This document shows, in pieces, positions 6,903-8,607 of a stretch of DNA of 8,607 bases. Origin of the DNA: DAONLM01 sp035406685. GTDB lineage: Bacteria; Spirochaetota; GWE2-31-10; MWDO01. The notes under the pieces were generated by a model. It was given only the letters and a program-made list of their open reading frames with translations, was not told where the DNA came from and did not search any database. The number at the start of each line of letters is the position of its first letter. The first letter of the stretch is position 1. The stretch covers positions 1 to 8,607 of the forward strand of contig DAONLM010000128.1 in assembly GCA_035406685.1 (NCBI GenBank), in the 5' to 3' direction. A program made the position numbers and the translations under genes.

Positions 6903-6920
6903 ATACGACAATTGTCGTAT
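6903..6920. terminator. Perfect 18-base palindrome between convergent genes
   Basis: ATACGACAATTGTCGTAT is perfectly self-complementary and lies 36 bases after the GatC-GatB stop and 2 bases after the stop of the convergent outer-membrane protein gene. As RNA it could fold into a 7-base-pair stem with an AATT loop on either strand, so a shared bidirectional terminator fits the position. The stem is short and no clean U-tract follows (ATTTAT on the plus side). A repressor-type operator is the alternative, but there is no promoter beside it. Confidence 0.45.
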
Positions 6921-6922
6921 AT

Positions 6923-8155
6923 TTATAATGAAAGATTAATGCCAAATGTAAAATAAATTCCTTCTATATCTATTCCCCAATTGTTATATAGTATATTCTC
7001 ATTACAATATCTATAACCAAATTCAAAATAAAGATTTACTATAGAATTCAAAATTACAGAGATAAAAATATATGGCCTAACCATAATAGAATCTATCTGA
7101 TATTGTAAATTTTCATCCGGTGAAAAAAGAGCACCCACAAGAGTGCCAATTCCGAATTTAAATCTATTTATATTAAAATCAGCCTGTATACCGGTTTCAA
7201 TAGAAAATGGCACTATGAATTTATTATTTTTAAAAAAGAAGTTTAGTTCTGTATTTACCACTGGATTAAAAAATGGAAGTCTTACAGGGATTAATATCCT
7301 TATATCTGCATAAGGATACAAACTAATATTTTCTCTCTCTATTTCTGATAGAGAAAATCCGCCAGCAAACTGTAATTCAATATTTGATGTCTCTTTCTTT
7401 AAAAAAGTAATCTCATTATTAATCTCTTCATTGTTAAAAAGAATTATTGCTACTGAATTTGTTTCTGTTGTTTTTATCACCTTTAGTTTTGCTATCTCCT
7501 GTAAATAGCCACTCTCTATATTATAACCGATAAGAATATCTGTTTCCTTTATATTATCCTGTTTACCAGCATTAAGCCAGACAAAAATCCAGTTCTTTTT
7601 TAATATTTTTATCTTTTTTTTAAAATAAAGAAGAGAATTTTTATATTTTTTTAGTTTTTCTTTTATAAGAAAATTTAATCTTTGAATAATACTCTCTCTA
7701 TTTCTACTTTTCTCTGTTTCAATTGTAAATTCCTCCTCTTCTATTATTTTAAGATTTTTACCGTTAATAATTATTATATTAAATTTAATTATCGCAGAAT
7801 ATTCGATTACATCTTGATCATAAAAATTTGGTTCCTCTTTTATATTATAATATAACACATCACACATAACAGAATAATCATATTCTTTTATCTTTTTTAT
7901 TAAATCATTATCAATGTTATTATCTTTATATTTATTCAAATCTTTTTTTATATTATAAATATTTTCTTCTCTAAAAAAATAGGTTATCTCAAAATTTGAA
8001 ATATCTGAAAAGGCAAAAATAAAATTATCTTCAAATTCTCTATGAAATTCTCTATTTATATCTTTAAAAGGATTAATTATATTTGCAATTCCGATTTCTT
8101 CTGAAAAAGATAAAATAGAGATAAAAAATAGAAATAAAATATATATTTTCTTCAT
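6923..8155 (-). CDS. Putative outer-membrane protein: periplasmic N-domain, FlgT-like domain, C-terminal barrel
   Basis: The 410-residue product begins MKKIYILFLFFISILSFSEE, a type I signal peptide with likely cleavage after the Ser near residue 18. Residues about 20-180 are a charged alpha/beta region (DYSVMCDVLYYNI, then EEEEFTIETE) that recalls the CsgG/TolB-N-like domains of envelope proteins. Residues about 188-255 (WIFVWLNAGKQDNIKETDIL, then LKVIKTTETNSVAIIL) resemble the C-terminal beta domain of FlgT, with its Gly-x(n)-Asp turn. From about 260 to the end the chain alternates polar and hydrophobic residues in about eight strands and closes FTFGINLSL, as in a small outer-membrane barrel. 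Function is unknown, and the domain parallels are from pattern only. The ATG at 8155 was chosen over the in-frame TTG at 8191 because that TTG is the first triplet of the -35 box. No Shine-Dalgarno precedes the ATG. Confidence 0.75.
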   Translation of the reverse strand: MKKIYILFLFFISILSFSEEIGIANIINPFKDINREFHREFEDNFIFAFSDISNFEITYFFREENIYNIKKDLNKYKDNNIDNDLIKKIKEYDYSVMCDVLYYNIKEEPNFYDQDVIEYSAIIKFNIIIINGKNLKIIEEEEFTIETEKSRNRESIIQRLNFLIKEKLKKYKNSLLYFKKKIKILKKNWIFVWLNAGKQDNIKETDILIGYNIESGYLQEIAKLKVIKTTETNSVAIILFNNEEINNEITFLKKETSNIELQFAGGFSLSEIERENISLYPYADIRILIPVRLPFFNPVVNTELNFFFKNNKFIVPFSIETGIQADFNINRFKFGIGTLVGALFSPDENLQYQIDSIMVRPYIFISVILNSIVNLYFEFGYRYCNENILYNNWGIDIEGIYFTFGINLSL

Positions 8156-8162
8156 TGTAGAA

Positions 8163-8191
8163 TATATAATGAAAATTTTTAATTTTGTCAA
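8163..8191 (-). promoter_or_regulatory. Promoter of the outer-membrane protein gene, giving a near-leaderless transcript
   Basis: On the minus strand TTGACA (8191-8186), a 17-base spacer and TATATA (8168-8163) end only seven bases before the ATG at 8155. The usual start distance puts +1 at about 8156-8154, on or next to the initiation codon. TATATT (8166-8161, 19-base spacer) is an alternative -10 that would start even closer. Confidence 0.65.
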
Positions 8192-8273
8192 AAAATGGTT
8201 AATAAAATCAATTTATTTATACAATTATTACTCTTTCTATATGTGCGATTTTATTTTTAGGTAAATAATAAAG

Positions 8274-8320
8274 ATAGAATTATCCCATGGTTAATTTTGT
8301 TTGAGAAAAGATTGTAATAG
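8274..8320 (-). repeat. Conserved non-coding block, right copy
   Basis: It is identical to 588-634 at 45 of 47 positions when read on the minus strand, and includes the same 19-base imperfect dyad (8296-8278). The differences are one T for A and one A for G. The bases between it and the stop codon are much less similar, so the block is under separate constraint. Confidence 0.65.
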
Positions 8321-8356
8321 GCTAATTTATTTTTTTTATAATTTGAAATATTTTTT

Positions 8357-8607
8357 TTAATAGTATGTCTCAAAACCCACTACCTGATAGCAATCGTTGT
8401 AGATTGCCTTATAAAAGGGCGTGAGGTTACCGGAAAAGTGGGATAATTCTCTGCTTTTATTCCACTTTTTAATCTTTGTCAACCTCAAGAATAACTTTAA
8501 TGTCATTATACTACACTTCATCTCAACACCAGTAATTCCTAATTTCTCGTATTCTTCCAAAAAAAGTAGGATAATTCTCCTCAGTAAACAACCCATGCTG
8601 AAAAAAT
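8357..8607 (-). CDS. Second repeat-encoded ribbon-helix-helix-like protein, 5' end missing
   Basis: The frame is open from the window edge to a TAA at 8359-8357. Its residues align without gaps to residues 99-180 of the product of 7-549 (73 of 82 identical). The Met at 8596 is internal (the Met of SMGFLL in the paralogue) and not the start. The visible part covers the last helix of the second ribbon-helix-helix-like segment, the basic stretch LRLTKIKKWNK and the aromatic tail FETYY. Differences are mostly conservative (R/K, I/V, L/I), as expected of a protein kept by selection and not of a decaying copy. Whether the upstream part is intact cannot be seen. Confidence 0.65.
   Translation of the reverse strand, partial: FFSMGCLLRRIILLFLEEYEKLGITGVEMKCSIMTLKLFLRLTKIKKWNKSRELSHFSGNLTPFYKAIYNDCYQVVGFETYY

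Larger units (their letters stand above)
8246..8607 (-). repeat. Right copy of the repeat unit, inverted and cut by the window edge
   Basis: This is the inverted partner of 1-661. It holds the last 80 or so codons of the same gene on the minus strand, the conserved 47-base block (8320-8274) and the shared end CTAAAAATAAAATCG (8260-8246). About 55 bases of unrelated sequence separate it from the promoter of the outer-membrane protein gene. Its 5' half lies outside the window. Confidence 0.85.

Noticed and set aside
8156..8191. Twelve-residue N-terminal extension of the outer-membrane protein from a TTG start
   Set aside because: The TTG is part of the TTGACA -35 box, there is no ribosome binding site, and the signal peptide begins at the ATG at 8155.
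1..8607. Composite transposon flanked by insertion sequences
   Set aside because: The repeat-encoded protein shows no transposase motif (no DDE, HUH or Tyr/Ser recombinase signature), and the interior carries a housekeeping gatCB gene. No target duplication can be seen.

Overview
The window is very A+T-rich (codons favour AGA, ATA and AAA) and reads with the standard bacterial code. It encodes a TonB-dependent outer-membrane receptor, a lipoprotein with a clear lipobox and a second beta-barrel-like surface protein, so the host is a diderm. The style of the exported proteins (short hydrophobic leaders ending in Phe-Ser-Lys or Phe-Ser-Glu, and a FlgT-like domain fused to a barrel) and the low G+C suggest a spirochaete or a relative, but no marker in the window fixes the phylum.

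Layout. (1) Positions 1-661 and 8246-8607 are two inverted copies of one repeat unit. Each carries a gene for the same small protein with two ribbon-helix-helix-like segments, followed by a strongly conserved non-coding block. The right copy is cut by the window edge. (2) Positions 694-1167 hold a Fur-family metalloregulator with its own sigma70-type promoter and an A+T dyad over the -10. (3) Positions 4656-1172 on the minus strand form a two-gene operon: a TonB-dependent receptor with an N-terminal carboxypeptidase-regulatory-like domain, then a lipoprotein of unknown family 16 bases downstream. This operon converges on the Fur-family gene. (4) Positions 4732-4997 on the minus strand are the frameshifted, internally deleted relic of a DDE (rve-type) transposase. 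(5) Positions 5019-6866 hold a GatC-GatB fusion for tRNA-dependent amidation, with a near-consensus promoter and a good ribosome binding site. (6) Positions 8191-6923 on the minus strand hold a putative outer-membrane protein. Its promoter places the transcript start on or next to the ATG, so the mRNA may be leaderless. A perfect 18-base palindrome separates it from the converging GatC-GatB gene.

How the parts fit. The receptor and lipoprotein look like one uptake unit, and the convergent Fur-family regulator is a plausible but unproven controller of it. The GatC-GatB gene is housekeeping: with a GatA encoded elsewhere it would make Gln-tRNA(Gln) and/or Asn-tRNA(Asn). The flanking inverted repeats and the transposase relic show past mobility here. 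The least explained element is the repeat unit, in which a possible DNA-binding protein is linked to a conserved dyad and to a 10-12 base motif that recurs three times per unit. No tRNA, rRNA or CRISPR array was seen.
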